Below are positions 1 through 7,139 of a stretch of 13,030 bases of DNA, one piece after another. A program made the translations under genes and the position numbers. Every line of letters begins with the position of its first letter. Position 1 is the first letter of the stretch. The DNA is taken from contig DETN01000084.1 in NCBI GenBank assembly GCA_002362155.1, forward strand, positions 1 to 13,030. Reading direction: 5' to 3'. Origin of the DNA: Lachnospiraceae bacterium UBA3287. GTDB taxonomy: Bacteria > Bacillota > Clostridia > Lachnospirales > Lachnospiraceae. The notes under the pieces were generated by a model. The model was not told the origin of the DNA. It ran no database searches and was given only the letters and a program-made list of their open reading frames with translations.

Positions 1-196
1 TTCCGTCCGGCCGGACCAGGGTCTTGCCGTCATCCAGCAGATGGTCATAGGTCTGATACTTTTTGCCGTCTATATAGATGTTTTTTCCGCCGCCCAGAAG
101 CTGGTCGTTTTCATATACTTCATGCCGGTTTCCCTTTTCGTCGTAGACGGTCTTGCCGTCATCCAGAAGATGCTTGTATTCCTTATATCTGGCCAT
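1..196 (-). CDS. Small tandem-repeat protein of unknown function (partial, N-terminal part)
   Basis: The first 65 codons are visible; the frame runs open off the left edge, so total length is unknown. The start at 196 is chosen because AGGAGGAA (minus strand, 202-209) lies four bases before the ATG. The protein is hydrophilic, with no signal peptide or membrane segment, so a cytoplasmic location is inferred. It is built from a 21-22-residue unit beginning at about residues 7, 28 and 50. The first and third copies share HLLDDGKT nearly base for base, and the middle copy is QLLGGGKN. The pattern Y-x3-LL-x2-GK followed by a Gly turn suggests stacked beta-hairpins. I do not recognise the family and assign no function. 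It lies downstream of rqcH on the same strand, but a terminator and a 187-bp gap separate them, so it is probably transcribed on its own. Confidence 0.72.
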   Translation of the reverse strand, partial: MARYKEYKHLLDDGKTVYDEKGNRHEVYENDQLLGGGKNIYIDGKKYQTYDHLLDDGKTLVRPDG

Positions 197-254
197 GGTC
201 TTCCTCCTGTTTTCCGGGGAATGGCAGCTGCAAATGCTGCGCTGTATGATAACC

Positions 255-283
255 AGTATATAACGAAAGTCCCCTGCCGCAAA
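255..283 (-). promoter_or_regulatory. Possible weak promoter for the left-edge repeat protein
   Basis: On the minus strand TATACT (255-260) is a good -10. The hexamer 17 bases upstream, TTTGCG (278-283), is a poor -35. The leader would be about 50 bases. This is the best candidate in the 197-327 gap, where I see nothing else. Confidence 0.3.
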
Positions 284-327
284 GGTCCCTTCCCCTTCCT
301 GACGGGGACAGGACGGAAAAGGGGCGC

Positions 328-374
328 AAAAAGCCCTGCCGCTTCCTGGCCTTTCAGTCAGGAAGAAACAGGGC
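328..374 (-). terminator. Rho-independent terminator of rqcH
   Basis: Read on the minus strand, GCCCTG...TTCCTG pairs with CAGGAA...CAGGGC. This makes an approximately 16-bp stem with two G-U pairs and one mismatch, a 10-base loop, then TTTTT (328-332). The stem starts about 10 bases after the rqcH stop codon. Arms, loop and U-tract were read directly. Confidence 0.9.
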
Positions 375-383
375 GATGGCTGG

Positions 384-2162
384 TCAGTCGGCCTGCCTCA
401 GCATGGAGATGTCGGGATTTGCCAGGATGGAATAGTTGGTGTAGTAGACAACGAAGCCGGGCCTTGCGCCGCCGGGCTTTTTTACGTCCCTGCGCTCCAG
501 GTAGTCGATCTCCACCTTGCTCTGGGCCCTGCCGCTGGAATACCAGGCGGCCAGGGAAGCGGCTTCTTCGAAGACCCGGTCCGGGATATCGTTCATGGCA
601 AGGCCTCTGGCCTTTAAGATGACGTGGGAGCCGGGCATGTCGTTGGCGTGGAACCAGATATCGGAGGGGGCCGCCATCTTAAAGGTCAGCTCGTCGTTCT
701 GCAGGTTGTTCTTTCCCACGTAAAGGTCGAAGCCGTCGGAGGAGATATAGTGGAGGGGCCTGGACTGGGGCGTACGGGACCTGCCCTTCTTACTGTCTGC
801 GTGCCTGCGGATAAAGCCGGCGTCCTCCATTTCCTTCCGGATCATGGCCAGGTCCCCTTCTCCCGTGGACAGGTCCAGGGAAGTGCGGATGCTCTCCAGA
901 TGGTCGATCTCCGCCTTGACCTCCACGGTCAGCCGGGACAGGGCCTCGTAGGTCCGCTTCAGTTTTGTGTAGCGGTCAAAGTACTTTTTGGCGTTCTGCT
1001 GGGGAGTCAGCCTGGGATCCAGGGGGACGGTCAGCTTCTCGCCGGTATAGTAGTTGTCCAGAAGGCAGGACTTTGCCCCCTCGGGGACGCCGTAGCCGTA
1101 GGCGTTGAGGAGCTCGCCGTATACCCGGTATTTGTCCTTCTTTTCCGTATCCCGGATCTGTCTGAGCTGCAGGTCGTATTTGTGGATGTCCCTTTCCAGG
1201 ATGGTCTGGACGATGTGGCGAAGATCTGCGGATTTCTGCCGGATCCGGGTCACTTCGTTCTTCTGGTCGTAGAAGGCTTCCAGCAGGGAGGAGATGGACG
1301 GATAGTCCCTCCGCTCCATGTCCCCGTACATGGTCATGGGGACGGCGGAGAAGTCAGCGGGGACCTGGCTTCCCCCTGCCTTCTTATAATATATGGCAGG
1401 AGAGAAAGCTCCCTTCCGGATATCCTCCATGAGGCCGGAAAAGACCTTCCAGAGGGCGGTCTGCTCCTCCGCTGTCATGGAGGAGGCGCTGCGGTCGTGG
1501 GAGAGGCATGCCCGGAAGAGGATCTCCTCCGCCATCTGGCGGGAGAAGCCGGTATAGGTCTTCATAAGAAGGCCCGCGGGATCGGCCCCCGCCTGGGAGA
1601 GCTTTTCCTTAAAGGCGTCCTCCTTCTCCTCCAGAGGATTTATTTTCCCCTGGGTGCTGGGAATGAAGTAGTCCCTTCCCGGCAGGACCTCCCGGACAGA
1701 GCTGACCAGGGAGGAGACCCGGCGGATGGAGTCCACCACCTTTTCGTTTTCGTCTAAAAAGATCAGGTTGGAGTGCTTGCCCATGATCTCGATGACCAGG
1801 GTGTGGCGGCACAGGTCCCCCATCTCGTTCAGGTGCTCGATCTCGAAGCGGATGATCCGCTCCAGGCCGGGCTGGGTGACAGAGACGATCCTTCCGCTCT
1901 GGATGTGCTTTCTGAGCAGCATGCAGAAGGCGGGGGCCGTCAGGGGGGCCTGCCTGGTCTTTTCCGTCAGATAGCAGAGGGGAAGAGAGGGGTCGGCCGA
2001 AAGATAGAGCCTGACCTGGCCTCCGCCCTTTTCCATCATGGGCTTGATGGTCAGGACCAGCTCCGAGCTGTCCGTCTGTGCGATCTTATTAATGCGGCCG
2101 CCCGTCAGAAGGTCCGAAAGCTCCTTCGTGAGACATGCGGTGGCAATTCCGTCAAAAGCCAT
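384..2162 (-). CDS. rqcH: RqcH, NFACT-family ribosome quality control protein (Rqc2/Tae2 homolog, 'fibronectin-binding protein')
   Basis: RqcH binds obstructed 50S subunits that carry peptidyl-tRNA, recruits tRNA-Ala and directs C-terminal alanine tailing of the stalled chain (known for the Bacillus subtilis protein). The length of 592 residues is normal. The NFACT-N domain spans about 1-140, starting with the typical MAFDG and holding EIMGKHSN at 125-132. A helical, coiled-coil middle follows at about 285-445. The NFACT-R (DUF814) domain is at about 468-590, with DIWFHANDMPGSH at 501-513 and the KKPGGARPG loop at 561-569. The start has AAAGGA six bases upstream on the minus strand. The usual DR motif of the NFACT-N domain appears to be E101-R102 here (GLERII). 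The gene is monocistronic, divergent from the yicC operon, with its own promoter and terminator. The older name, fibronectin-binding protein, reflects homology only. Confidence 0.95.
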   Translation of the reverse strand: MAFDGIATACLTKELSDLLTGGRINKIAQTDSSELVLTIKPMMEKGGGQVRLYLSADPSLPLCYLTEKTRQAPLTAPAFCMLLRKHIQSGRIVSVTQPGLERIIRFEIEHLNEMGDLCRHTLVIEIMGKHSNLIFLDENEKVVDSIRRVSSLVSSVREVLPGRDYFIPSTQGKINPLEEKEDAFKEKLSQAGADPAGLLMKTYTGFSRQMAEEILFRACLSHDRSASSMTAEEQTALWKVFSGLMEDIRKGAFSPAIYYKKAGGSQVPADFSAVPMTMYGDMERRDYPSISSLLEAFYDQKNEVTRIRQKSADLRHIVQTILERDIHKYDLQLRQIRDTEKKDKYRVYGELLNAYGYGVPEGAKSCLLDNYYTGEKLTVPLDPRLTPQQNAKKYFDRYTKLKRTYEALSRLTVEVKAEIDHLESIRTSLDLSTGEGDLAMIRKEMEDAGFIRRHADSKKGRSRTPQSRPLHYISSDGFDLYVGKNNLQNDELTFKMAAPSDIWFHANDMPGSHVILKARGLAMNDIPDRVFEEAASLAAWYSSGRAQSKVEIDYLERRDVKKPGGARPGFVVYYTNYSILANPDISMLRQAD

Positions 2163-2182
2163 AGTGTATCCTTTCGCTAAAG

Positions 2183-2204
2183 CCCTCCGCCCGGGGCGGG
2201 AGGG
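2183..2204 (-). promoter_or_regulatory. Strong hairpin in the rqcH 5' leader
   Basis: On the minus strand CCCTCCCGCC pairs with GGCGGAGGG around a 3-base loop, with one bulged C. It lies inside the predicted untranslated leader, about 20 bases before the rqcH start codon. No U-run follows it, so it is not a terminator. A role in mRNA stability or translation is possible but unproven. Confidence 0.5.
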
Positions 2205-2227
2205 ATCACTTTTCGATTTTCCCTACG

Positions 2228-2256
2228 ATAATACACAAAAGAAGGATTCTGTGCAA
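2228..2256 (-). promoter_or_regulatory. rqcH: Probable rqcH promoter
   Basis: The minus-strand -10 is TATTAT (2228-2233). A weak -35, TTGCAC (2251-2256), lies 17 bases upstream. Transcription would start near 2221, giving a leader of about 60 bases. Confidence 0.6.
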
Positions 2257-2286
2257 GGGAGGCGGGAAAGCCGGAGTCAAATTGGC

Positions 2287-2315
2287 TTGACGCAAAAAAG
2301 CCGCGCCGATATAAT
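2287..2315 (+). promoter_or_regulatory. Sigma-A promoter of the yicC-remA-gmk-rpoZ-rimO-pgsA operon
   Basis: TTGACG (2287-2292), a 17-base spacer and a perfect TATAAT (2310-2315) form a near-consensus promoter. Transcription should start near 2322. This is the only good promoter I can see before the six-gene run that follows. Confidence 0.9.
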
Positions 2316-2393
2316 GTTAAATTGTTATAGAATGCGGACAAGGGGGAACTATGCCCAAAACCGGATTCCATAACAGAGAAAACCAATCTGTAA

Positions 2394-2400
2394 GTGAGGA
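2394..2400 (+). promoter_or_regulatory. yicC: Ribosome binding site supporting the short yicC start
   Basis: GTGAGGA lies seven bases before the ATG at 2408, which begins the family-typical MIKSMTGFG. A second site, AGGGGG (2341-2346), lies four bases before an in-frame ATG at 2351. The spacing and the conserved protein start favour 2408. Confidence 0.7.
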
Positions 2401-2407
2401 TCAGACT

Positions 2408-3286
2408 ATGATCAAAAGTATGACCGGATTCGGACATGCCGAAATGGCCAATGACAGCTGCCGGATCACAGTGGAAATGAAGTCGGTCAACAACCGCTAT
2501 CTTGATATCAGCATCAGGATGCCCAGACAGCTGAACGCGCTGGAGGGCGAGATCAAGAAGGAACTGAAAAAGTATATGCAGCGCGGCAAGGTGGATGTCT
2601 TCATCAGCTATGATGACCTGACCGACAAGGCCCGCAGCGTCCAGTACAACAGAAAGCTGGCGGAAGAGTATCTGCGCCACCTCAGACAGATGGCAGAGGA
2701 CTTCGGCATCCCCAACGACATCAACGTGTCCCAGCTTTCCAGATATCCCGACGTCCTGACCATGGAAGAGGAGACGGCAGATGCCGATGCCATCTGGGCA
2801 AACCTGAGGGGCGTTCTGGACCAGGCGGCAGAGAGCTTCCTGCAGGCCAGGATCCGCGAGGGCGAGTTCCTGAAGGCGGATATTCTTTCCAAGCTGGACG
2901 AGATGGCAGGGGACGTGGAGTTCATCACCTCCAGATCTCCCGAGATCATCGCCGTCTACAGGCAGAAGCTCTACGACAAGGTCAGGGAGCTTCTGGAGAC
3001 CGCCTCCATCGACGATGCCCGCATCGTCCAGGAGACCGCCATCTACGCCGACAAGGTCTGCGTGGACGAGGAGCTGGTCAGGCTCAGGAGCCATATCGAG
3101 GCCACCAGGGCCGCCCTGGATCTGGACGAGGGCGTAGGCCGCAAGCTGGACTTCATCGCCCAGGAAATGAACCGGGAATCCAATACCATTCTTTCCAAGT
3201 CCATTGACCTGGAGATCTCGGACCATGCCATCAACCTCAAGACTTCGGTCGAAAAGGTCCGTGAGCAGATCCAGAACATCGAATAA
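2408..3286 (+). CDS. yicC: YicC/YloC-family endoribonuclease
   Basis: This is a member of the YicC family, which acts as an endoribonuclease in E. coli; the targets in this organism are unknown. The length of 292 residues matches E. coli YicC. The N-terminal signature MIKSMTGFG and the following VEMKSVNNRYLD are typical. The C-terminal signature RKLDFIAQEMNRESNT plus SKS lies about 40 residues before the end. The start at 2408 was chosen for the family-typical N-terminus and GTGAGGA upstream. An in-frame ATG at 2351, also with a purine-rich site, would add 19 non-conserved residues. It is the first gene of the operon, and remA follows after only six bases. YicC next to remA and gmk is a common arrangement in Firmicutes. 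Confidence 0.92.
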   Translation: MIKSMTGFGHAEMANDSCRITVEMKSVNNRYLDISIRMPRQLNALEGEIKKELKKYMQRGKVDVFISYDDLTDKARSVQYNRKLAEEYLRHLRQMAEDFGIPNDINVSQLSRYPDVLTMEEETADADAIWANLRGVLDQAAESFLQARIREGEFLKADILSKLDEMAGDVEFITSRSPEIIAVYRQKLYDKVRELLETASIDDARIVQETAIYADKVCVDEELVRLRSHIEATRAALDLDEGVGRKLDFIAQEMNRESNTILSKSIDLEISDHAINLKTSVEKVREQIQNIE

Positions 3287-3292
3287 GAGCCT

Positions 3293-3562
3293 ATGGAGAT
3301 CAAACTCATACATATCGGATTCGGCAACATCGTCAACGCGGGCAAGATCATCGCCATCGTCTCTCCGGAATCGGCTCCGGTCAGACGTCTGGTGGCCTCT
3401 GCCAGAGAGGACGGCAGGACCATCGATGCCACCCAGGGACGCAGGACCAAATCCGTCATAGTCATGGAGAACGACAGGATCGTCCTGTCGGCGCTGCTGC
3501 CGGAGACCATCCGGGGCAGGGCCCAGTCAGATACGGAAACGGAGGAAAGTGAAGATGAGTAA
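3293..3562 (+). CDS. remA: RemA/DUF370-family DNA-binding regulator
   Basis: RemA of B. subtilis is a small DNA-binding activator of biofilm-matrix and osmoprotection genes that assembles into rings. The core here is highly typical: IKLIHIGFGN near residue 3, then IVSPESAPVRRL, IDATQGRRTK and VIVMENDRIVLSALLPET. The length of 89 residues fits the family. The last 15 residues are acidic (DTETEESEDE). The ribosome site is weak (only AAGAG-like bases in the six-base gap after yicC), so translation may depend on coupling to yicC. The last eight bases overlap the start of gmk. What it regulates in this organism cannot be read from the window. Confidence 0.93.
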   Translation: MEIKLIHIGFGNIVNAGKIIAIVSPESAPVRRLVASAREDGRTIDATQGRRTKSVIVMENDRIVLSALLPETIRGRAQSDTETEESEDE

Positions 3563-4220
3563 AGGCAAGATCGCAGTGATTTCCGGCTTTTCCGGCGCAG
3601 GCAAGGGGACCGTCGTCAGGACCCTGCTGGAAAAGTATGACCACTATGCCCTGTCCGTGTCCATGACCACCAGAAGTCCCAGGGACGGAGAGGTCCACGG
3701 GCGGGATTACTATTTCGTATCCCACGAGGAGTTTCGGGACGCCATTGACAGAGGCGGCTTCCTGGAATATGCCTACTATGAAGGCAGCTCCAACAACTAC
3801 GGAACCCCCAAAGCTTTCGTGGAGGAGAACCTGAAGAACGACCGCCACGTGATCCTGGAGATCGAGGTCCAGGGCGGCGCCCAGGTCAAGGCCGTCTATC
3901 CCGATACCGTATCCATCTTTATCGTTCCCCCTTCGGCCGCAGAGCTGGTCAGACGCCTGGTGGACAGGCCGGACCAGAGCATCGATTTCGATACGGTCCA
4001 GAAGCGGCTTCGCACCGCCCTCAGGGAGAGCGCGGATATCGGCCGCTACGATGCCATGCTGATCAACGACACCGGAAAGGCGGAGGAATGCGCCGACGCC
4101 ATCGAGTATATCTGTGAGACCGGGGACACATCGGGACATGCGCCCGACTTAACATTTGTTGAAAAGTTCAAAGCGGAACTTGAAGCTATTATTGAAAGAA
4201 GAGAAAAAGAAAGGAACTGA
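3555..4220 (+). CDS. gmk: Guanylate kinase
   Basis: This enzyme phosphorylates GMP or dGMP to the diphosphate with ATP, an essential cytoplasmic step of guanine-nucleotide synthesis. The P-loop is GFSGAGKGT at residues 11-19, with Phe where many homologs have Pro. The GMP-binding region has SMTTRSPRDGE (36-46) and GRDYYF (49-54), followed by NNYGTP. ATP-side arginines lie in the lid at RRLVDRP and QKRLRTAL. The total of 221 residues is slightly longer than usual because of a charged C-terminal helix rich in Glu, Lys and Arg. The ATG at 3555 is preferred over the in-frame GTG at 3549 because GGAGGAAA (3541-3548) gives six-base spacing. The start overlaps the remA stop, suggesting coupled translation. 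rpoZ follows, the classical gmk-rpoZ pair. Confidence 0.97.
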   Translation: MSKGKIAVISGFSGAGKGTVVRTLLEKYDHYALSVSMTTRSPRDGEVHGRDYYFVSHEEFRDAIDRGGFLEYAYYEGSSNNYGTPKAFVEENLKNDRHVILEIEVQGGAQVKAVYPDTVSIFIVPPSAAELVRRLVDRPDQSIDFDTVQKRLRTALRESADIGRYDAMLINDTGKAEECADAIEYICETGDTSGHAPDLTFVEKFKAELEAIIERREKERN

Positions 4221-4226
4221 TGCAAA

Positions 4227-4655
4227 ATGATCCATCCTTCATATGTAGACCTGATGAAAGTTGTTAACAAGGACGTTGAAGAAGGCGAAACACCCGTCAT
4301 CAACAGCAGATATTCCATCGTTATGGCCACCGCCAGAAGAGCCAGACAGATCGTGGACGGCAGCGAGCCCTTGATCGACTATGCCGAAGGCGACAAGCCT
4401 CTGTCCATCGCCGTGGAGGAGCTGAACCAGGCCAAGATCCGCATCCTGGCTGCCGACGAGATCCCCGAAGAGACAGAAGAGATCCTGGAGCTGGAGGAAG
4501 AGGAAGTTTCCGAAGAGACAGCTGAGGAATTGACGGACGAAGCAGAAGAAGCCGAAGTGTTTGAAGAAGCCGAAAAGTTCGAAGAATCCGAAGAAGCTGA
4601 AGAGTTTGAAGAGTCCGAAGAGGACGACGGGCCCTCGGAAGAAACAGAGGAATAA
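4227..4655 (+). CDS. rpoZ: RNA polymerase omega subunit with long acidic C-terminal tail
   Basis: Omega helps fold and assemble the beta' subunit of RNA polymerase. Residues 1-77 form the normal omega domain: HPSYVDLM at the start, NSRYSIVMATARRARQI at 26-42, and KPLSIAVEELNQAKI at 57-71. From about residue 78 to 142 there is a low-complexity tail made almost only of Glu with Ala, Phe, Ser, Thr and Asp. It includes near-repeats such as EEAEEFEESEE. It roughly doubles the usual 70-90-residue length. The tail is probably disordered; its job is unknown. The ribosome site AAGGA ends about 10 bases before the ATG. The stop codon overlaps the rimO start (TAATG), and the GAGGA in the last rpoZ codons serves as the rimO ribosome site. 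Confidence 0.93.
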   Translation: MIHPSYVDLMKVVNKDVEEGETPVINSRYSIVMATARRARQIVDGSEPLIDYAEGDKPLSIAVEELNQAKIRILAADEIPEETEEILELEEEEVSEETAEELTDEAEEAEVFEEAEKFEESEEAEEFEESEEDDGPSEETEE

Positions 4656-6016
4656 TGCAGGAAGGATTAAAAATACTTTTTGTATCTCTGGGCTGTGACA
4701 AGAACCTGGTGGATACGGAGGAGATGCTGGGGATCCTGGCGGACAGAGGCTATGCCTTTACCGACGACGAAAGCGAAGCGGACGTCGCCGTGGTCAACAC
4801 CTGCTCCTTTATAAAGGACGCCCAGAAGGAGAGCATCGAAGCCCTTCTGGAGCTGGGAGAGCTGCGGACCCAGGGAAAGCTGAAAGCCCTGATCGCGGCG
4901 GGCTGCCTTGCCCAGCGCTATCAGGAGGAGATCCTGAAGGAGATCCCCGAAGTGGACGCTGTCCTTGGCACCTCTGCCCAGGAGGAGATCGCAAAGGCCC
5001 TGGAGGAGGTCCTTGAAAAGGAGGATCCCGAAAGGCTCAGGATCAGGTCTCTCAGGAACAAGCCCACCACCGGGGCCAGAAGAATTCTGACCACAGGAGG
5101 CTGGTACGGCTATCTGAAGATCGCCGACGGCTGCAACAAGGGCTGCAGCTACTGTGCCATCCCTTCCTTCCGGGGACCCTTCCGCAGCGTACCCGAGGAG
5201 GAACTCCTTGCCCAGGCCAGGGACCTGGCCGCCCAGGGCGTCAGGGAGCTGATCGTGGTGGCCCAGGAGACCACTCTCTATGGAATGGATCTCTACGGGG
5301 AAAAGAGACTGCCCGCGCTTCTTAAGAAGCTGTGTGAAATCGATGGTATCGAATGGATCCGCATTCTCTACGCCTATCCCGAGGAGATCACGGACGATCT
5401 GATCCGGGTCATAAAGGAAGAGCCCAAGATCCTTCACTATCTGGATATGCCCATCCAGCATGCCAGCGACAGCATCCTTCAGAAGATGCGCAGAAGGACC
5501 AGCCGGAAGGAGCTGGAGGAGATGGTCTCAAAGATCCGGACCGAGATCCCGGATATGTGCCTGCGCACCACCCTGATCACCGGCTTCCCCGGGGAACTGG
5601 AAAAGGACCACAAGGAGCTTCTTGCCTTTGTCAGAAAGATGAAGTTCGACAGGCTGGGGGTCTTTACCTATTCAAAGGAAGACGGCACCCCTGCGGCAAA
5701 GATGTCTCCCCAGGTGCCCGCCGCCGTCAAGAAAAAGCGCCAGAAGGAGCTGATGCTGGCCCAGCAGAAGATCGCCTTCAGCCAGGCCAGAAAGATGAAG
5801 GGCAGGGTACTGACCGCCCTGGTGGAAGGAAAAATCGCAGACGAGGACGTCTATGCCGCCAGGACCTACAGGGACGCTCCCGGCGTGGACGGACTGCTCT
5901 TTATCGAGACGAAAAAGGAACTGATGTCGGGAGACCTGATCGAGGTCAGAGTCACCGGTTCACAGGATTATGATCTCATTGGAAAGCCCGCAGGGCCTTC
6001 TCGTGACAAGGTTTAA
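4655..6016 (+). CDS. rimO: Ribosomal protein S12 methylthiotransferase RimO
   Basis: This is a radical-SAM enzyme that adds a methylthio group to a conserved aspartate of ribosomal protein S12. It needs two iron-sulfur clusters. The N-terminal methylthiotransferase domain has three cysteines: Cys14 in SLGCDKN, Cys50 in VNTCSF and Cys84 in AAGCLAQRY. The radical-SAM motif CNKGCSYC is at 160-167 and is followed by AIPSFRGPFRS, which is typical of RimO rather than MiaB. ITGFPGE and the C-terminal TRAM domain (about 385-445) complete the fold. The length of 453 residues is normal. The start overlaps the rpoZ stop by one base and has GAGGA just upstream, so translation is likely coupled. A 39-bp gap with a good ribosome site leads to pgsA. 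Confidence 0.96.
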   Translation: MQEGLKILFVSLGCDKNLVDTEEMLGILADRGYAFTDDESEADVAVVNTCSFIKDAQKESIEALLELGELRTQGKLKALIAAGCLAQRYQEEILKEIPEVDAVLGTSAQEEIAKALEEVLEKEDPERLRIRSLRNKPTTGARRILTTGGWYGYLKIADGCNKGCSYCAIPSFRGPFRSVPEEELLAQARDLAAQGVRELIVVAQETTLYGMDLYGEKRLPALLKKLCEIDGIEWIRILYAYPEEITDDLIRVIKEEPKILHYLDMPIQHASDSILQKMRRRTSRKELEEMVSKIRTEIPDMCLRTTLITGFPGELEKDHKELLAFVRKMKFDRLGVFTYSKEDGTPAAKMSPQVPAAVKKKRQKELMLAQQKIAFSQARKMKGRVLTALVEGKIADEDVYAARTYRDAPGVDGLLFIETKKELMSGDLIEVRVTGSQDYDLIGKPAGPSRDKV

Positions 6017-6055
6017 GGTTTTATGGTTTTCAAGTAAAGTAACGGAGGTAAAGCT

Positions 6056-6586
6056 ATGAATCTGCCTAACAAACTGACAATGCTGCGCATCATTATGATC
6101 CCCTTCTTTGTGTTCTTCCTTTTATCGGAGATCCCCGGGAAGGATATCATTGCGCTGGTGATTTTCTGTGCCGCTTCCCTGACCGACCTGGCCGACGGCA
6201 AGATCGCGAGAAAGTACAACCTGGTCACAGATTTCGGAAAGTTTATGGATCCTCTGGCTGACAAGCTGTTGGTCTGCTCTGCCCTGATCTGCCTGGTGGA
6301 CCTGGGCCGCATTCCCTCATGGGTGGTGGTCATCATCGTGGCAAGAGAGTTCGCCATCAGCGGCTTCAGGCTGATCGCCGCCGACAACGGCATCGTGATC
6401 GCGGCCAGCTACTGGGGAAAGTTCAAGACTACCTTCCAGATGATCATGATCATTCTTATGATCATCAACATCGAAAAGCTGTCCATCCTGACAGCCCTGA
6501 TGATGTGGGTCGCCCTGGCACTGACCATTATTTCCCTCTGCGACTATATCATCAAGAACAAACAGGTCATCGGACAGACCAAGTAA
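6056..6586 (+). CDS. pgsA: CDP-diacylglycerol-glycerol-3-phosphate 3-phosphatidyltransferase
   Basis: This inner-membrane enzyme makes phosphatidylglycerophosphate, the committed step to phosphatidylglycerol and cardiolipin. The CDP-alcohol phosphotransferase motif is complete: D44-x2-D47-G48-x2-A51-R52-x8-G61-x3-D65-x3-D69. Hydrophobic helices lie at about 8-25, 29-45, 80-100, 120-140 and 145-168. The N-terminus NLPNKLTMLRI is typical of PgsA. The length of 176 residues is normal. GGAGG stands about eight bases before the ATG. It is the last gene of the operon before a terminator-like hairpin. Phosphatidylserine and phosphatidylinositol synthases share the motif but differ in their N-terminus and neighbours. 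Confidence 0.95.
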   Translation: MNLPNKLTMLRIIMIPFFVFFLLSEIPGKDIIALVIFCAASLTDLADGKIARKYNLVTDFGKFMDPLADKLLVCSALICLVDLGRIPSWVVVIIVAREFAISGFRLIAADNGIVIAASYWGKFKTTFQMIMIILMIINIEKLSILTALMMWVALALTIISLCDYIIKNKQVIGQTK

Positions 6587-6601
6587 TAAGGAGCATATCA
6601 G

Positions 6602-6633
6602 TGCCTGGAGCCGGGAGGCTTCAGGCATTTTTT
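6602..6633 (+). terminator. Rho-independent terminator or attenuator between pgsA and pncC
   Basis: TGCCTGGAGCC (6602-6612) pairs with GGCTTCAGGCA (6617-6627) around GGGA. This makes 11 pairs including one G-U, followed by TTTTTT (6628-6633). The ribosome site of pncC (AAAGGAG) begins on the very next base, so no promoter fits between. It either ends the operon, leaving pncC-thiN dependent on read-through, or tunes their expression. Confidence 0.9.
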
Positions 6634-6650
6634 AAAGGAGTGATATTGTG

Positions 6651-7139
6651 ATGAAAGGAAAACCCTGGGGAGCGGAAAAGAGAGTCGTAAGGATCCTGAA
6701 AGAGAGAGGGTGGCAGCTGGCCACGGCCGAGTCCTGCACAGGAGGCATGATCGCGGAAAGGCTGACAAGGGTGGCGGGGGTGTCGGCCGTCTACCACGGG
6801 GGCTTTGTGACCTATGTGAACGATGAAAAGAGAAGGATGCTGGGCGTTCCTGCCGGCCTTCTGTCCGTAAAGGGGGCAGTATCTAAGGAGACCGCCCGCA
6901 GGATGGTCCTGGGCGCCGCAAAAAAGTGCCATGCGGACTGCGCTCTTTCCGTGACCGGAAACGCCGGCCCTTCGGCCCTGGAGGGCCGGGAAGTGGGCCT
7001 TGTCTATATCGGCTGCCTGGTCAGAGGAAAGGTGGTGGTCAGGGAGTGCCGCTTTAAGGGAAACCGCAGCATGATCCGGAGGAAGGCCGCCCTGATGGCC
7101 CTGCTCCTTCTGGAGGAAGTTCTGGAGGCGGAGAAGTGA
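6651..7139 (+). CDS. pncC: Nicotinamide-nucleotide amidase (CinA C-terminal domain family)
   Basis: PncC deamidates nicotinamide mononucleotide to nicotinate mononucleotide, recycling NAD breakdown products. This is the stand-alone C-terminal CinA domain of about 160 residues; the N-terminal COG1058 half found in full CinA is absent. The family motif AESCTGG is at about 26-32, with GGFVTYVNDEKRRMLGV, GAVSKE and SVTGNAGP following. In many homologs the last motif reads TGIAGP, so the Asn is unusual. The start is ambiguous: ATG at 6651 is 10 bases from AAAGGAG, and a GTG at 6648 is seven bases away and adds one residue. It follows pgsA, as cinA often does in Firmicutes, but a terminator-like hairpin lies between. 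Its stop overlaps the thiN start (TGATG). Confidence 0.9.
   Translation: MKGKPWGAEKRVVRILKERGWQLATAESCTGGMIAERLTRVAGVSAVYHGGFVTYVNDEKRRMLGVPAGLLSVKGAVSKETARRMVLGAAKKCHADCALSVTGNAGPSALEGREVGLVYIGCLVRGKVVVRECRFKGNRSMIRRKAALMALLLLEEVLEAEK

Noticed and set aside
624..1757. Long plus-strand open frame inside rqcH
   Set aside because: It is antisense to a well-supported gene and has no ribosome site or recognisable motif; GC-rich codons leave few stops in this frame.
2177..3313. Long minus-strand open frame opposite yicC
   Set aside because: It mirrors the codon bias of yicC, covers the operon promoter, and its product is low-complexity with no known motif.
7136..7138. GTG at 7136 as the thiN start
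   Set aside because: The adjacent ATG at 7139 has suitable spacing to GGAG and overlaps the pncC stop in the common TGATG arrangement.
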